This document shows, one piece after another, positions 8,811 to 18,002 of a DNA stretch of 64,000 nucleotides (position 1 is the first letter of the stretch; every line of letters begins with the position of its first letter). The DNA lies in the NCBI RefSeq assembly GCF_000720765.1, contig NZ_JODC01000001.1, positions 372,001-436,000 on the forward strand, given 5' to 3'. Origin of the DNA: Streptomyces sp. NRRL S-646 (GTDB lineage Bacteria; Actinomycetota; Actinomycetes; Streptomycetales; Streptomycetaceae). The notes below the pieces were generated by a model. The model saw nothing but the letters and a program-made list of their open reading frames with translations. It was not told where the DNA came from and did not search any database. Position numbers and translations under genes: made by a program.

Positions 8811-9419
8811 TCAGCGCAGTGCGGCCTCGCCCGCGCGGACGGCGTGCAGGGCGCGCTCGACGCTCTGCCGGTTCTCGCCGACCGGGGCCACGTAGTCGAG
8901 GACGTCGCGCGCGGCGTCCTCCCCGAGAGTGCGGGTGATGACCCAGGTGGCGAGATACTGCGAGGCCAGACAGCCGCCCGCCGTGGCGATGTTCCCCTGG
9001 GCATGGAACGGCGCGTCCAGCACGCTGACGCCGCAGGCTTCGACAAAGGGCCGGCTCTTCCTGTCCGTGCAGGCGGGCATGGAATGCAGCAGCCCGAGCC
9101 GGGCGAGCACCAGCGCGCCCGAACACTGCGCACCGATCAACTGGCGTGCGGGGTCGAGCGGCAGCCGGGAGATCAGCCGGTCGTCGGCGACCACGTCCCG
9201 CGTCTTCACCCCGCTGCCGATCAGCACGACGTCGGCTTCGGTCACGAACTCCATGGGGCGCTGCCCGGTCACCTCCACGCCGTTCATGGAAGTGACCACC
9301 GGCGTCGGCGTCGTGATGAACGCCTCGAGTCCGTCCTTGCGGCACCGGTTGATCAGCGCGGAGGCGATGAAACTGTCAAGCTCGTTGAATCCGTCAAAGG
9401 TGACCACGGCGACCTGCAT
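8811..9419 (-). CDS. DJ-1/PfpI family protein
   Basis: 202-residue single-domain protein. VAVVTFDGFNELDSF opens the Rossmann-like fold and LIGAQCSGALVLARLGLL holds the nucleophile-elbow cysteine of the family. The ATG at 9419 has GAGGAG 6 nt upstream. Members include glyoxalases, chaperones, isocyanide hydratase-like enzymes and AraC-associated sensor domains; the substrate here is unknown. It converges on the SsgA-like gene. Confidence 0.8.
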   Translation of the reverse strand: MQVAVVTFDGFNELDSFIASALINRCRKDGLEAFITTPTPVVTSMNGVEVTGQRPMEFVTEADVVLIGSGVKTRDVVADDRLISRLPLDPARQLIGAQCSGALVLARLGLLHSMPACTDRKSRPFVEACGVSVLDAPFHAQGNIATAGGCLASQYLATWVITRTLGEDAARDVLDYVAPVGENRQSVERALHAVRAGEAALR

Positions 9420-9527
9420 GAACATCTCCTCGGGGCACGGTACCAGGGGGTCACAGTTTCCCAGCGGTGCCGTGCCCGGGTCGCGGGCCAATCGGCCGTC
9501 GGTGGCCCGCATCGAGCCGGGCGAGGT

Positions 9528-10625
9528 TCAGTAGCGCAGGATTCCCGCGATCCCGTGGGCGTCGCCCAGCATCCCGTCCGGAACGAAGCGGACGTCGGCG
9601 CCCGTCTCCAGGCACTGTTCGACGATCTCGTCCACGATGTCCTCGCGGGAGTCCAGGTCGCCGCTCTCGGCCGGGATCAGATGGCCGCCGAGGATGTCGC
9701 GCACGGTCACGCGGTAGTTCTCCTCGACCGCGAGCAGCCGTACGCGGCCCTCACGGGCGCTCTGCCAGACCTCGTCGACACCGGCGGCGAACGCCTTGCG
9801 GCCACGGGCCGTTTCGAGCTCCCGGGCCACGGCCTCGGTGCTTCTGCGGGCCTCGGCGGCGACCTTCGGCCGTACCGCCTGCCACACGGCGTCGGGAGTG
9901 CCGTGCGCGAGGCCGCCGTGCGGCACATGCACCGCCTCCTTGGTGACGCTGCCGACCTCGTCCATGGCAGACAGTGCCGCCTGCTCGCCGGTGATGTACA
10001 GCGGCCGCGGTTGCTCGCGCAGGACCATGCCCATCGCGGCGTCGGCCTCCCGCAGGAAATGGCGGGTGCCCTCGTCGCGGAAGGTGCTCGGAATGTCGCC
10101 GATCTGCTCCTGCCGCTCGGCGTCGAAGTTCACCGGGCGCCTGGTCAGGGGGAATCCGCCGGTCCGGTCCTCCGTGACGCGGTCGGGGCCGCCGCTCCAC
10201 AGGGTGACCTGGTCGGAGGAGACCGACAGCACCCAGAACGGCCGTTCGGCGGCGTGCGCGGAGACGAGGTTGCGGGTCAGGAAGGTGTCCGAGAGCACCA
10301 CGCGCTCCGGCACCGTGCGGGCGAGCGACCACACCTGGTGCTCGCCCGGAGCGGCGAAGATCACCAGGCCGTCCTCGGCATGCGCCAGATCCACCTCCTG
10401 AAGAGCCTGGTCGAGCTGACGGACCACCTCGGAGCGCCGTTCGCGGGTCACCGCGGGATCGGACTCCAGCTGCTTCTTGGCCTCGGCCACCACATTGCGC
10501 AGCCGGACCGGATCCTGGGCGTTTTCGGGCTCCCGGCGGTGTGTGGGCGTCAGCACCGACACTGCCGGATAGGCGCGCGGGCGCCGGAGCTCGGACAGGG
10601 TTGAGGGACTCAGGTCGTGCTCCAT
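9528..10625 (-). CDS. baeRF3-domain protein (bacterial eRF1-like release-factor family)
   Basis: 365-residue soluble protein beginning MEHDLSPSTLSELRRPRAYP. Its length, the VSVLTPTHRR start and the LLAVEENYRV...GDLDSREDIVDEIVEQ region match the bacterial archaeo-eukaryotic release-factor domain family 3. These proteins are thought to act in translation stress, but their targets are unproven. I see no GGQ motif. The start has no strong ribosome site. It is divergent from the arginine antiporter gene. Confidence 0.65.
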   Translation of the reverse strand: MEHDLSPSTLSELRRPRAYPAVSVLTPTHRREPENAQDPVRLRNVVAEAKKQLESDPAVTRERRSEVVRQLDQALQEVDLAHAEDGLVIFAAPGEHQVWSLARTVPERVVLSDTFLTRNLVSAHAAERPFWVLSVSSDQVTLWSGGPDRVTEDRTGGFPLTRRPVNFDAERQEQIGDIPSTFRDEGTRHFLREADAAMGMVLREQPRPLYITGEQAALSAMDEVGSVTKEAVHVPHGGLAHGTPDAVWQAVRPKVAAEARRSTEAVARELETARGRKAFAAGVDEVWQSAREGRVRLLAVEENYRVTVRDILGGHLIPAESGDLDSREDIVDEIVEQCLETGADVRFVPDGMLGDAHGIAGILRY

Positions 10626-10777
10626 ACCAAGCACGATAGGGCCGTTTCGCCCAGAGGGCATTAGGGGGAGCCACGCCGGGCAATCGGCATAATTCATTGC
10701 TAATCTCGCTCGGGTCGCCGGATGGCGCTCTCCGCATCGCCGGTCCATGTCGATGCCCGACCGTCGCAGGACGTCTC

Positions 10778-12196
10778 ATGACGCAGGTCGAGAAGGAAAC
10801 CCGGGCCCCGGACGCCGCCAAGCTCGCCCTCCCGACGCTCACCACCATGGTGGTCGGCTCGATGGTCGGAGCCGGCGTCTTCTCCCTCCCGCGCCGCTTC
10901 GCGCAGGAGACGGGTGTGGCCGGTGCCCTCATCGCCTGGGCCGTCGCCGGCACCGGCATGCTGATGCTGGCCTTCGTCTTCCAGACGCTCGCGATCCGCA
11001 GGCCCGACCTCGACGCGGGCGTGTATGCGTACGCCAAGGCGGGCTTCGGCGAATACCTGGGCTTTTTCTCGGCGTTCGGCTACTGGGCGAGCGCCTGCGT
11101 CGGCAACGTGACGTACTGGGTGCTGATCATGTCGACGATCGGAGCGATCGCGCCCGCGCTCGGCGACGGAGACACGGTGCTCGCGGTGGTGCTCTCCTCG
11201 ATGGGCCTGTGGCTGTTCTTCGCGCTGATCAGCCGCGGAGTCAAGGAGGCGGCGGCGATCAACCGGATCGTCACGGTCGCCAAGGTCGTACCGATCCTGG
11301 TCTTCGTCGTCCTCGCGCTCTTCTACCTGAAACCGCATGTTTTCGCCGAGAACTGGGGTGGCGCCGACTACGCCGGATCCCTCTTCCAGCAGGTCAAGGG
11401 CACGATGCTGGCCACCGTCTTCGTCTTCCTCGGCGTCGAGGGCGCGAGCGTCTACTCGCGGCACGCCAAACGCCGCGAGGACGTCGGCCGGGCGACCGTC
11501 CTGGGCTTCCTGAGCGTTTTCGCCGTCTTCGCGTCGGTGACGATCGTGTCGTACGGCCTGATGCCGATGAGTGAGATCGCCGAGCTGCGCCAGCCCTCCA
11601 TGGCGGGTGTCCTGGAACACGCGGTGGGCACCTGGGGCAAGGTCTTCGTCAGCGTCGGACTGATCGTCTCCGTGCTCGGCGCCTATCTCGCCTGGACGCT
11701 GATGGCCGCGGAGGTGCTGTTCGTCGCCGCCAAGGACGACGACATGCCGCGCTTCCTGAAACGCTCCACGGCGGCCGACGTGCCCGTGCCCGCGCTGGTG
11801 ATGACCACCCTGCTCAGCCAGCTCGTCCTGGTCGTGACGATGTTCTCGGACGACGCGTTCAACTTCGCCCTCGACCTCACCAGCGCACTGACCCTGATCC
11901 CGTTCCTGCTGGCGGCCGCCTTCGCCGTGCGGATCGCCGCGGGCGGACGGGGCGGGGAACTGGCCGTCGCGGTCCTGGCCACGGTCTACACCGCGTTCCT
12001 CATCTACGCGGCCGGCCTGAAGTACCTCCTCGTCTCCTTCATCATCTACGCCCCGGCCACCGCCCTGTTCGTCAAGGCCCGCCGGGAGCAGGGCAGACGG
12101 CTGTTCTCGCCACGCGAACTCTTCGTGCTCGCCGTCTCGGCCGCCGGCGCCGCGCTCGGCGTCGTCGCTCTGGCGGTGGGCTGGATCAGCCTGTGA
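10778..12196 (+). CDS. arcD: Arginine/ornithine antiporter-like APC transporter
   Basis: 472-residue membrane protein with about 12 hydrophobic segments. The first helix carries VVGSMVGAGVFSLPRRF, the glycine-rich motif of basic amino-acid antiporters. It lies 27 nt upstream of arginine deiminase, which supports arginine-for-ornithine exchange. No ornithine carbamoyltransferase or carbamate kinase follows, so the rest of the pathway must lie elsewhere. GCAGGA precedes the ATG. Confidence 0.83.
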   Translation: MTQVEKETRAPDAAKLALPTLTTMVVGSMVGAGVFSLPRRFAQETGVAGALIAWAVAGTGMLMLAFVFQTLAIRRPDLDAGVYAYAKAGFGEYLGFFSAFGYWASACVGNVTYWVLIMSTIGAIAPALGDGDTVLAVVLSSMGLWLFFALISRGVKEAAAINRIVTVAKVVPILVFVVLALFYLKPHVFAENWGGADYAGSLFQQVKGTMLATVFVFLGVEGASVYSRHAKRREDVGRATVLGFLSVFAVFASVTIVSYGLMPMSEIAELRQPSMAGVLEHAVGTWGKVFVSVGLIVSVLGAYLAWTLMAAEVLFVAAKDDDMPRFLKRSTAADVPVPALVMTTLLSQLVLVVTMFSDDAFNFALDLTSALTLIPFLLAAAFAVRIAAGGRGGELAVAVLATVYTAFLIYAAGLKYLLVSFIIYAPATALFVKARREQGRRLFSPRELFVLAVSAAGAALGVVALAVGWISL

Positions 12197-12223
12197 CCCG
12201 CCCGCTCTTCGGAAAGGTGCACC

Positions 12224-13480
12224 GTGACCAGTCAAGACCCCCGTCCCGCATACGGCGTCCACTCCGAAGTTGGCAGGCTGCGCAAGGTGCTGGTCTGCGC
12301 ACCCGGGGCGGCACACCGCAGACTCACCCCCACCAACGCCGGCGATCTGCTCTTCGACGACGTGATGTGGGTGGAGAACGCCCAGCGCGACCACGCCGAC
12401 TTCGTCGACAAACTGCGCGAACGCGGGGTCGAGGTCGTCGAGTTGCACGACCTGCTCGCCCAGACCCTGGCCGTCCCGGGCGCCCGGGACTGGCTCCTGG
12501 ACCGCAAGATCATCGCCAACGAGGTCGGCATCGGACTCATCGACACCACGCGCGCCTACCTGGAGTCCCTCGAACCCGGGCGGCTGGCCGAGTACCTGAT
12601 CGGCGGCCTGGCCACCGGCGACCTGCCGGCCGATTACCGCACCGACTACCTCGCACTGGCCCGCGAGTCGACCGGCGTGCGCGAGTACCTGATGCCGCCG
12701 CTGCCCAACACCCTCTACACCCGCGACACCACCTGCTGGCTCTACGGCGGCCTCACGCTCAACCCGCTGTACTGGCCCGCCCGGCACGACGAGACCCTGC
12801 TGATGAAGGCGATCTACACCTTTCACCCCGACTACGCAGGCTCCACCGTGTGGTGGGGCGATCCCGAACTCGACTGGGGACAGGCGACGTTGGAGGGGGG
12901 AGACATCATGCCGGTCGGCGGTGGTGTCGTCCTGATGGGCATGAGCGAGCGCACCTCACGTCAGGCCATCACCCAGGTCGCCAGGGCGCTGTTCGAGCAT
13001 GGCGCCGCCGAGCACGTTGTCGTCGCAGGCATGCCCAAGCTGCGTTCCGCGATGCACCTCGACACCGTGTTCACCTTCGCCGACCGCGACCTGGTGACCC
13101 TGTACCCGGCCATCATGAACGCCGTCCGCACCTTCTCCCTGCGGCCCAGCGACAAGGCACCCGGCCTCGACGTCACCGACGAGGGACAGACGCCCTTCGT
13201 CGACGTCGTCGCCAAGGCGCTCGGCCTGCCGAAGCTGCGGATCGTGGAGACCGGTGGCGACGTGTACGCATCCGAGCGCCAGCAGTGGGACAGCGGCAAC
13301 AACGCGGTCGCCCTGGAGCCCGGCGTGGTCTTCACCTACGACCGCAACACCCAGACCAACACGCTGCTGCGCAGGGCAGGCATCGAGGTCATCACCATCG
13401 TGGGCGCGGAACTGGGGCGCGGACGAGGCGGCGGGCACTGCATGACATGCCCGATCGTGCGGGATCCCGTCGAGTTCTGA
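12224..13480 (+). CDS. arcA: Arginine deiminase
   Basis: Hydrolyses arginine to citrulline and ammonia. 418 residues, standard length. Landmarks in order: [62 protein letters not shown] and the C-terminal [13 protein letters not shown]. The catalytic cysteine falls at residue 406, the same number as in Pseudomonas ADI. GTG start with GGAAAGG upstream. Operon with the antiporter gene. Likely roles are acid or oxygen-limitation survival and arginine use. Confidence 0.95.
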   Translation: MTSQDPRPAYGVHSEVGRLRKVLVCAPGAAHRRLTPTNAGDLLFDDVMWVENAQRDHADFVDKLRERGVEVVELHDLLAQTLAVPGARDWLLDRKIIANEVGIGLIDTTRAYLESLEPGRLAEYLIGGLATGDLPADYRTDYLALARESTGVREYLMPPLPNTLYTRDTTCWLYGGLTLNPLYWPARHDETLLMKAIYTFHPDYAGSTVWWGDPELDWGQATLEGGDIMPVGGGVVLMGMSERTSRQAITQVARALFEHGAAEHVVVAGMPKLRSAMHLDTVFTFADRDLVTLYPAIMNAVRTFSLRPSDKAPGLDVTDEGQTPFVDVVAKALGLPKLRIVETGGDVYASERQQWDSGNNAVALEPGVVFTYDRNTQTNTLLRRAGIEVITIVGAELGRGRGGGHCMTCPIVRDPVEF

Positions 13481-13493
13481 CCTGGCTTCCGGC

Positions 13494-13916
13494 CTAGCGC
13501 TTCGCAGTGTTCGGTTCGATCACCGCGATGTTTCCCTGCGCCGCGGCGCACAGGGTCTGTACCCCGGCGGCATCGATCGTGATCAGGTCGCAGCGGGTGA
13601 CGATACGGGTGCGGCCCGCCCGTACCACGTGCCCGTGTGCGCGCAGGATCTCGCCGGTGGCGGGGCGCAGGTAGTCGATGGTGAACCCGGACGTGATCAG
13701 TCCCGCCCCCACGACTGTCCCCGCGGCGAGCGTCAACGTGTTGTCGGCCGCGTAGGAGAGCACCCCGCCGTGCACGAAGCCGTACTGCTGGAGCAGGTCC
13801 TCGCGGATGTCCAGCTCGAGGGTGGCCTCGCCGTCCCCGAACGCGGTCACCCGGGCGCCCAGCAGCCTGCTGAACGGCTGCTCGGCGAGGGCTTTACGGG
13901 CCAGGTCCAGATCCAT
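13494..13916 (-). CDS. PaaI-family hotdog thioesterase
   Basis: 140-residue single hotdog domain. QYGFVHGGVLSYAADNTLTLAA is the central helix with the conserved HGG, and FTIDYLRPATGEILRAHGHVV is the following strand pair. It probably hydrolyses an acyl- or aryl-CoA thioester. The ATG at 13916 was preferred over the GTG at 13928. It is divergent from a MarR gene with a 20-bp palindrome between them, which suggests control by that regulator. Confidence 0.8.
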   Translation of the reverse strand: MDLDLARKALAEQPFSRLLGARVTAFGDGEATLELDIREDLLQQYGFVHGGVLSYAADNTLTLAAGTVVGAGLITSGFTIDYLRPATGEILRAHGHVVRAGRTRIVTRCDLITIDAAGVQTLCAAAQGNIAVIEPNTAKR

Positions 13917-13937
13917 CGTCCCGCCCACCTCTCCATT

Positions 13938-13957
13938 TCACTTCACTGGTGAAGTGA
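13938..13957. promoter_or_regulatory. Probable MarR operator
   Basis: TCACTTCAC-TG-GTGAAGTGA is a perfect 9-bp inverted repeat with a 2-bp centre. It lies between divergent thioesterase and MarR genes, 22 bp from one start and 38 bp from the other. Size and position suit a MarR dimer controlling both promoters. Confidence 0.65.
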
Positions 13958-13995
13958 GGGTGGCGCGGACCTGCGCCGTCTGTCAACATCGGCCC

Positions 13996-14421
13996 ATGTC
14001 CGAGCCTGATCAGCGCCTTTACTTCCTGCTGCAGCGGGCGGCGCACCAGCTGCGCACCACGGTCGACCGCCGCTGCCTGGCCGCCGCCGGCGTCACCACC
14101 GCCCAGCTCGGCGCGCTGTTCGCCGTACAGGACCAGCCCGGGCTCACCCAGCAGGAGCTGGCCCGCATCCTCGGCCTGCGGGAATCCGCCGTCACCGCAC
14201 TCGTCGGACGGCTCACCGCGGCGGGTCTCCTGCTCAAGCAGGCGCACCCCCGTGAACACCGGGCCGTGAGGCTGGAGTTGACCGAGGCCGGCACCGCTGC
14301 CCTGCGCGCCGGGCAGCCGGAGGTGGACCGCCTGAACGCGGAACTGCGGGTGCTGCTCGGGGACGACGGGTTCGTACGGACGGCGGGGGCGCTGCAGCAG
14401 CTCGCCTTCTGGGAGGGCTGA
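13996..14421 (+). CDS. MarR-family transcriptional regulator
   Basis: 141-residue winged-helix protein. The recognition region reads TQQELARILGLRESAVTALVGRL with the wing at HPREHRAVRLELTEAG. It is divergent from the thioesterase gene with a palindrome between the two, the classic autoregulated arrangement. The ligand is unknown, but an aromatic acid or its CoA ester would fit the thioesterase neighbour. Confidence 0.88.
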   Translation: MSEPDQRLYFLLQRAAHQLRTTVDRRCLAAAGVTTAQLGALFAVQDQPGLTQQELARILGLRESAVTALVGRLTAAGLLLKQAHPREHRAVRLELTEAGTAALRAGQPEVDRLNAELRVLLGDDGFVRTAGALQQLAFWEG

Positions 14422-14425
14422 CACG

Positions 14426-16012
14426 TCAGGTGGCCGGGGTCTCGTCGTCCTCCGGACCGCACGAGCTGCCGGTCGGCGGCAGGCTGCCGTAGAGCAGGAA
14501 GTCGTCGACCTTGCCGTGCACGCACTTGGAGGACGCGTAGCCGGTGTGTCCCTCACCCTTGTTGTCGAGCACCACGGCCGAGGAGCCCAGCCGCCTCGCG
14601 GTCTCCACGGTCCAGCGGTACGGCGTCGCCGGATCGCCGCGGGTGCCGACGAGCAGCATCTTCGGGGTGTGGACATCGCGCACCTGGTCGCGGATGAAGT
14701 CGGTGCCCTTGGGGCGGCCGTAGCACATCAGCAGCTCGGTGAGGCGGTAGCGGCCGAAGACCGGGGAGGCCTGCTCGTACTCGGCGCGCAGCCGGCCGAG
14801 ATCCTTGACGATCCGGTCGGCGGCGGGGCGATCCGGATCGTCCGCGCAGTTGATCGCCATCAGCGCCGCCGGAAGATTGTCGAGCGGGACGTCGTTCTCG
14901 TCGACCAGCCCGCCGCCGGCGTGCTGCCGGAAGGGAAGCGCGGCCCCGCCGGACGAGAAACCCAGCACCCCGCGTGCGTCGCCGTCCTCGACCAGCTGGG
15001 CGATGGCGCGCTCCAGCGACGGCCACAGCTCCTTGCTGTAGAGCGCCTGGCCGATCGCACCCACGAGATCCTGCCCGGTGAACTCCTCGCCGAAGTCCGT
15101 CGGCAACGGGTCCTTGTCGAGGGAGCCGACGAGCTGGACGACCTGCTGCCGGGCATCGCGCGGGTCCTGGCCGAACGGACAGGCGATGTCCTGGGTGCAC
15201 CAGGTGATGAAGTCGTCCAGGGCGGTCTGCTGTCCCTCGGCGCCCGCCACTCCCTGCTCGGACATCGGTTCGGTCAGCGTGTCCACTCCGTCGAGGACCA
15301 ACCGCCCGACGTTCTTGGGGAATTGGGCCGCGTACACGGCGCCGAGCCGGGTTCCGTAGGAGAAACCGAGGTAGTTGAGCCTCTTGTCACCGAGCGCCTC
15401 ACGCATCACGTCCAGGTCGCGTGAGGCGTTCACCGTGCCGATGTGGGGGAGTACCGGACCCGAATGCTTCGCGCACTCGGTGGCCGCCTTCTCCAACTGC
15501 TGCAGCACGGACCGCGGATTCTTGCTGTCCGCGATCCCGTCGGCCGCGGCTGCGGCCTCCTCGGAGCCGTCGCCGCAGCTGACCGGCGAGGACCTTCCGA
15601 CACCGCGCGGGTCGAAGGTCACCACGTCGTAGCCGTTGGTGAGGCCCATGAAATCGTCGCCGCCGGACGCGAGTTCGCTGACACCCCCCGCGCCGGGGCC
15701 GCCGAAGTTCAGCAGCACCGAACCCCGCTTCTTGCCCGTCGCCCGGTAGCGGGCGAGGGCCAGGTCGAGCGTGCCCGCCTTGGGCCTGGCGTAGTCGAGG
15801 GGGACGGTGACCTTTGCGCACTGAAGATCCTTGGGCATGTCGTCGCCCTTGCACCCGGACCAGGTGATCTTCTGCCGGTAGAACCGCGACAGGTCGGGCC
15901 CGGTGCCGTCCGAGGCCGCCGTGGGCAGCCCTGCGGCCAGCAGGGCCAGACCTACGGCTCCGGTGACGGTGAAGCGTCGGACAGCGGGCCGCGTTGATTG
16001 CTTGACCAGCAT
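14426..16012 (-). CDS. Secreted tripeptidyl aminopeptidase-like alpha/beta hydrolase (peptidase S33)
   Basis: 528 residues starting MLVKQSTRP with a signal sequence (hydrophobic about 17-34, ending GLPTAAS). The catalytic fold shows the oxyanion region LLNFGGPGAGG, the nucleophile elbow LGFSYGTRLGAVYA, and DPATPY and EGHTGY near the C-terminus for the acid and histidine. It resembles the SlpD/SlpE and Tap proteases of Streptomyces. The ATG at 16012 has GGGAGG 5 nt upstream. Confidence 0.87.
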   Translation of the reverse strand: MLVKQSTRPAVRRFTVTGAVGLALLAAGLPTAASDGTGPDLSRFYRQKITWSGCKGDDMPKDLQCAKVTVPLDYARPKAGTLDLALARYRATGKKRGSVLLNFGGPGAGGVSELASGGDDFMGLTNGYDVVTFDPRGVGRSSPVSCGDGSEEAAAAADGIADSKNPRSVLQQLEKAATECAKHSGPVLPHIGTVNASRDLDVMREALGDKRLNYLGFSYGTRLGAVYAAQFPKNVGRLVLDGVDTLTEPMSEQGVAGAEGQQTALDDFITWCTQDIACPFGQDPRDARQQVVQLVGSLDKDPLPTDFGEEFTGQDLVGAIGQALYSKELWPSLERAIAQLVEDGDARGVLGFSSGGAALPFRQHAGGGLVDENDVPLDNLPAALMAINCADDPDRPAADRIVKDLGRLRAEYEQASPVFGRYRLTELLMCYGRPKGTDFIRDQVRDVHTPKMLLVGTRGDPATPYRWTVETARRLGSSAVVLDNKGEGHTGYASSKCVHGKVDDFLLYGSLPPTGSSCGPEDDETPAT

Positions 16013-16310
16013 CAATGCCTCCCGGGGCGCCCGCCGGGGACCGGGAGAACGGCGCCCTCGATCACGATAAGCGGAGGCCGCAGGGCGCGCCTCCGGGCGA
16101 GCGGGTACGCGCGGGACGCCTTACCCTCCGCTCCTTCGCTGCGGATGCGGCGGGTTTGCTGCCGGTTCGACAACCCGCGCCACTCAATGGGGTGAAAGGT
16201 GAATAAGCCATAACCCGGACGGTTCCTCGGCGTTTTATCCGGTGCGGGTGAGTGCCCGCTACTCCGGCTCGGGTATGTGCCCGCGGCCATGTCTGGAAGG
16301 CAGGGAACCT

Positions 16311-17024
16311 ATGAGAAGGGTTACCCGAAACGGTGTGATCGCCGTCGCCGCTGCCTCGGGAGCGATGGCGTTGACGGTTCCGGCGTACGCCGTGGCCGGG
16401 GCGGACGGTGCGACCGCCGGCTCGCCCGGTGCGACCTCCGGCAACACCGCCCAGCTCCCGGCCCACGTTCCGGCGAACGTGTGCGGGAACACCGCGAACG
16501 TGGCGGGGTTCCTCAACCCGGCCGCGGGCAGCAGCTGCAGCAACAAGGGCGCGGCCGGCAAGCGTGCGGCCGACGACGGCGCAGCCCACGGCAGCAGCGA
16601 GGACTCGCCGGGCGTGCTCTCCGGCGACACCGCCCAGCTCCCGGTCCACCTCCCGGTGAATGCCGACGGGAACACGGGGAACGTGGTCGGCGCCGACGAC
16701 GCGGCCGCCGACGACGAGTCCACGAACAACTCCGGCGGTCACGCCTGCTCCTGCAGCGAGCCGACGCCGGAGCCGATCGTCCCGTCCGAGGCGCCTCCGC
16801 AGCCTGTGAAGGTCCCGGCGAAGGTTCATCCGAAGCCTGTGGCCGTCCCGCCCAAGGCGCATACCCGGTCGGTGCCCGCCCAGCACGCCGCCCCACGCAA
16901 GGCGCCGGCCGCCCTCGCCCATACCGGCACCGACCAGACACTGCCCGCCGCCCTGGCGAGTGCCGCGCTGGTGCTGGGTGGGGCCGCCCTCCGCCGGCGC
17001 TTCCGTCCAGGACCCGGGCGCTGA
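16311..17024 (+). CDS. Long chaplin with LAHTG sortase signal; second chaplin domain degenerate
   Basis: 237-residue secreted protein. Signal peptide 1-30, chaplin domain 1 about 38-78 with the paired cysteines C58 and C76, chaplin-like domain 2 about 99-140, a Pro/Lys-rich spacer, then LAHTG (202-206), a hydrophobic helix and Arg-rich tail as in sortase-E substrates. Chaplins form the amyloid-like coat of aerial hyphae. In domain 2 the first conserved cysteine is Asp119, and the only later cysteines (C146, C148) are out of register. Overall it matches the ChpA/B/C architecture. Confidence 0.87.
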   Translation: MRRVTRNGVIAVAAASGAMALTVPAYAVAGADGATAGSPGATSGNTAQLPAHVPANVCGNTANVAGFLNPAAGSSCSNKGAAGKRAADDGAAHGSSEDSPGVLSGDTAQLPVHLPVNADGNTGNVVGADDAAADDESTNNSGGHACSCSEPTPEPIVPSEAPPQPVKVPAKVHPKPVAVPPKAHTRSVPAQHAAPRKAPAALAHTGTDQTLPAALASAALVLGGAALRRRFRPGPGR

Positions 17025-17057
17025 CCTCGCCCTGGCAACGGCTCAAACCCACCGTGA

Positions 17058-17095
17058 CGCGCCCCGCAAGATCCGCAAGGATGCTGCGGGGCGCG
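17058..17095 (+). terminator. Hairpin terminator after the chaplin gene
   Basis: 11-bp arms CGCGCCCCGCA (17058-17068) and TGCGGGGCGCG (17085-17095) with a 16-nt loop, 34 nt past the chaplin stop and upstream of the GNAT gene. Confidence 0.6.
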
Positions 17096-17147
17096 GTCGA
17101 TCATCGCGCCCCTTGTCCGCCGTACCACCACGGAATGGAGCGCACGC

Positions 17148-18002
17148 ATGACCTCCGCTGCCCTCGAAGACCTCGTCGTCACCCAGGCCGGATCCGAGGA
17201 CTGGCCGGTGATCAGCGGATGGGCCGCGGACGAGGGGTGGAACCCGGGAGCGGCCGACGAAGCGGCGTTCTTCGCGCAGGACCCCGACGGCTTCTTCCTC
17301 GGCCGGATCGACGGCGAACCGGTGTCGGCGATCTCCGTGGTCAACTACGGCCCCGACTACGCCTTCCTCGGCTGCTACCTCGTCCGGCCCGACCTGCGCG
17401 GCCGCGGCCACGGCCTCACCACCTGGAAGACCGCGCTGGCCCACGCGGGCAGCCGCACCATCGGTCTCGACGGTGTGGTGGCCCAGCAGGACAACTACCG
17501 CCGCTCCGGCTTCGAACTCGCCCACCGCACCGTCCGGTTCACCGGAACCGCGCCCGCGGCGAAGACCCCGGCCGGCGTGCACCCCGTGCAGGAGACCGAT
17601 CTCGCCGACCTCACCGCCTACGACAGCGCCTGCTACCCGGCCGACCGCCCCCGTTTCCTGGCCCACTGGCTCACCGGCACCGGACACCGCGCCCTCGTGC
17701 GCCGCACCGACGGCCGCGTCACCGGCTACGGGGTGATCCGCCCCGGTCACGACTCGCTCCGTATCGGCCCGCTCTTCGCCGACACCTCTGAGGACGCGCA
17801 TGCCCTCTTCACCGCCCTGACCGCCGAGGCGGCCGGAAGCGAGGTCGCCGTGGACGTCCCTGAGACGAACGCGCCGGGCATCGCCCTGGCCGAACAGGCC
17901 GGCTTCACCCCCTCCTTCGAGACGGCCCGCATGTACACGGGCCCGGTCCGCCCCTACGCCCAGCACCGCGTCTTCGGCGTCACGACCCTGGAACTCGGCT
18001 AA
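17148..18002 (+). CDS. GNAT acetyltransferase with tandem GNAT/Acetyltransf_18 domains
   Basis: 284 residues. The N-terminal GNAT domain has LGCYLVRPDLRGRGHGLTTW, the acetyl-CoA loop (R/Q-x-x-G-x-G/A form), at about 79-98. The C-terminal half (TGYGVIRPGHDSLRIGPLFA) matches the degenerate second domain of the family. The substrate is unknown. It converges directly on the methyltransferase gene with no spacer. Confidence 0.83.
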   Translation: MTSAALEDLVVTQAGSEDWPVISGWAADEGWNPGAADEAAFFAQDPDGFFLGRIDGEPVSAISVVNYGPDYAFLGCYLVRPDLRGRGHGLTTWKTALAHAGSRTIGLDGVVAQQDNYRRSGFELAHRTVRFTGTAPAAKTPAGVHPVQETDLADLTAYDSACYPADRPRFLAHWLTGTGHRALVRRTDGRVTGYGVIRPGHDSLRIGPLFADTSEDAHALFTALTAEAAGSEVAVDVPETNAPGIALAEQAGFTPSFETARMYTGPVRPYAQHRVFGVTTLELG

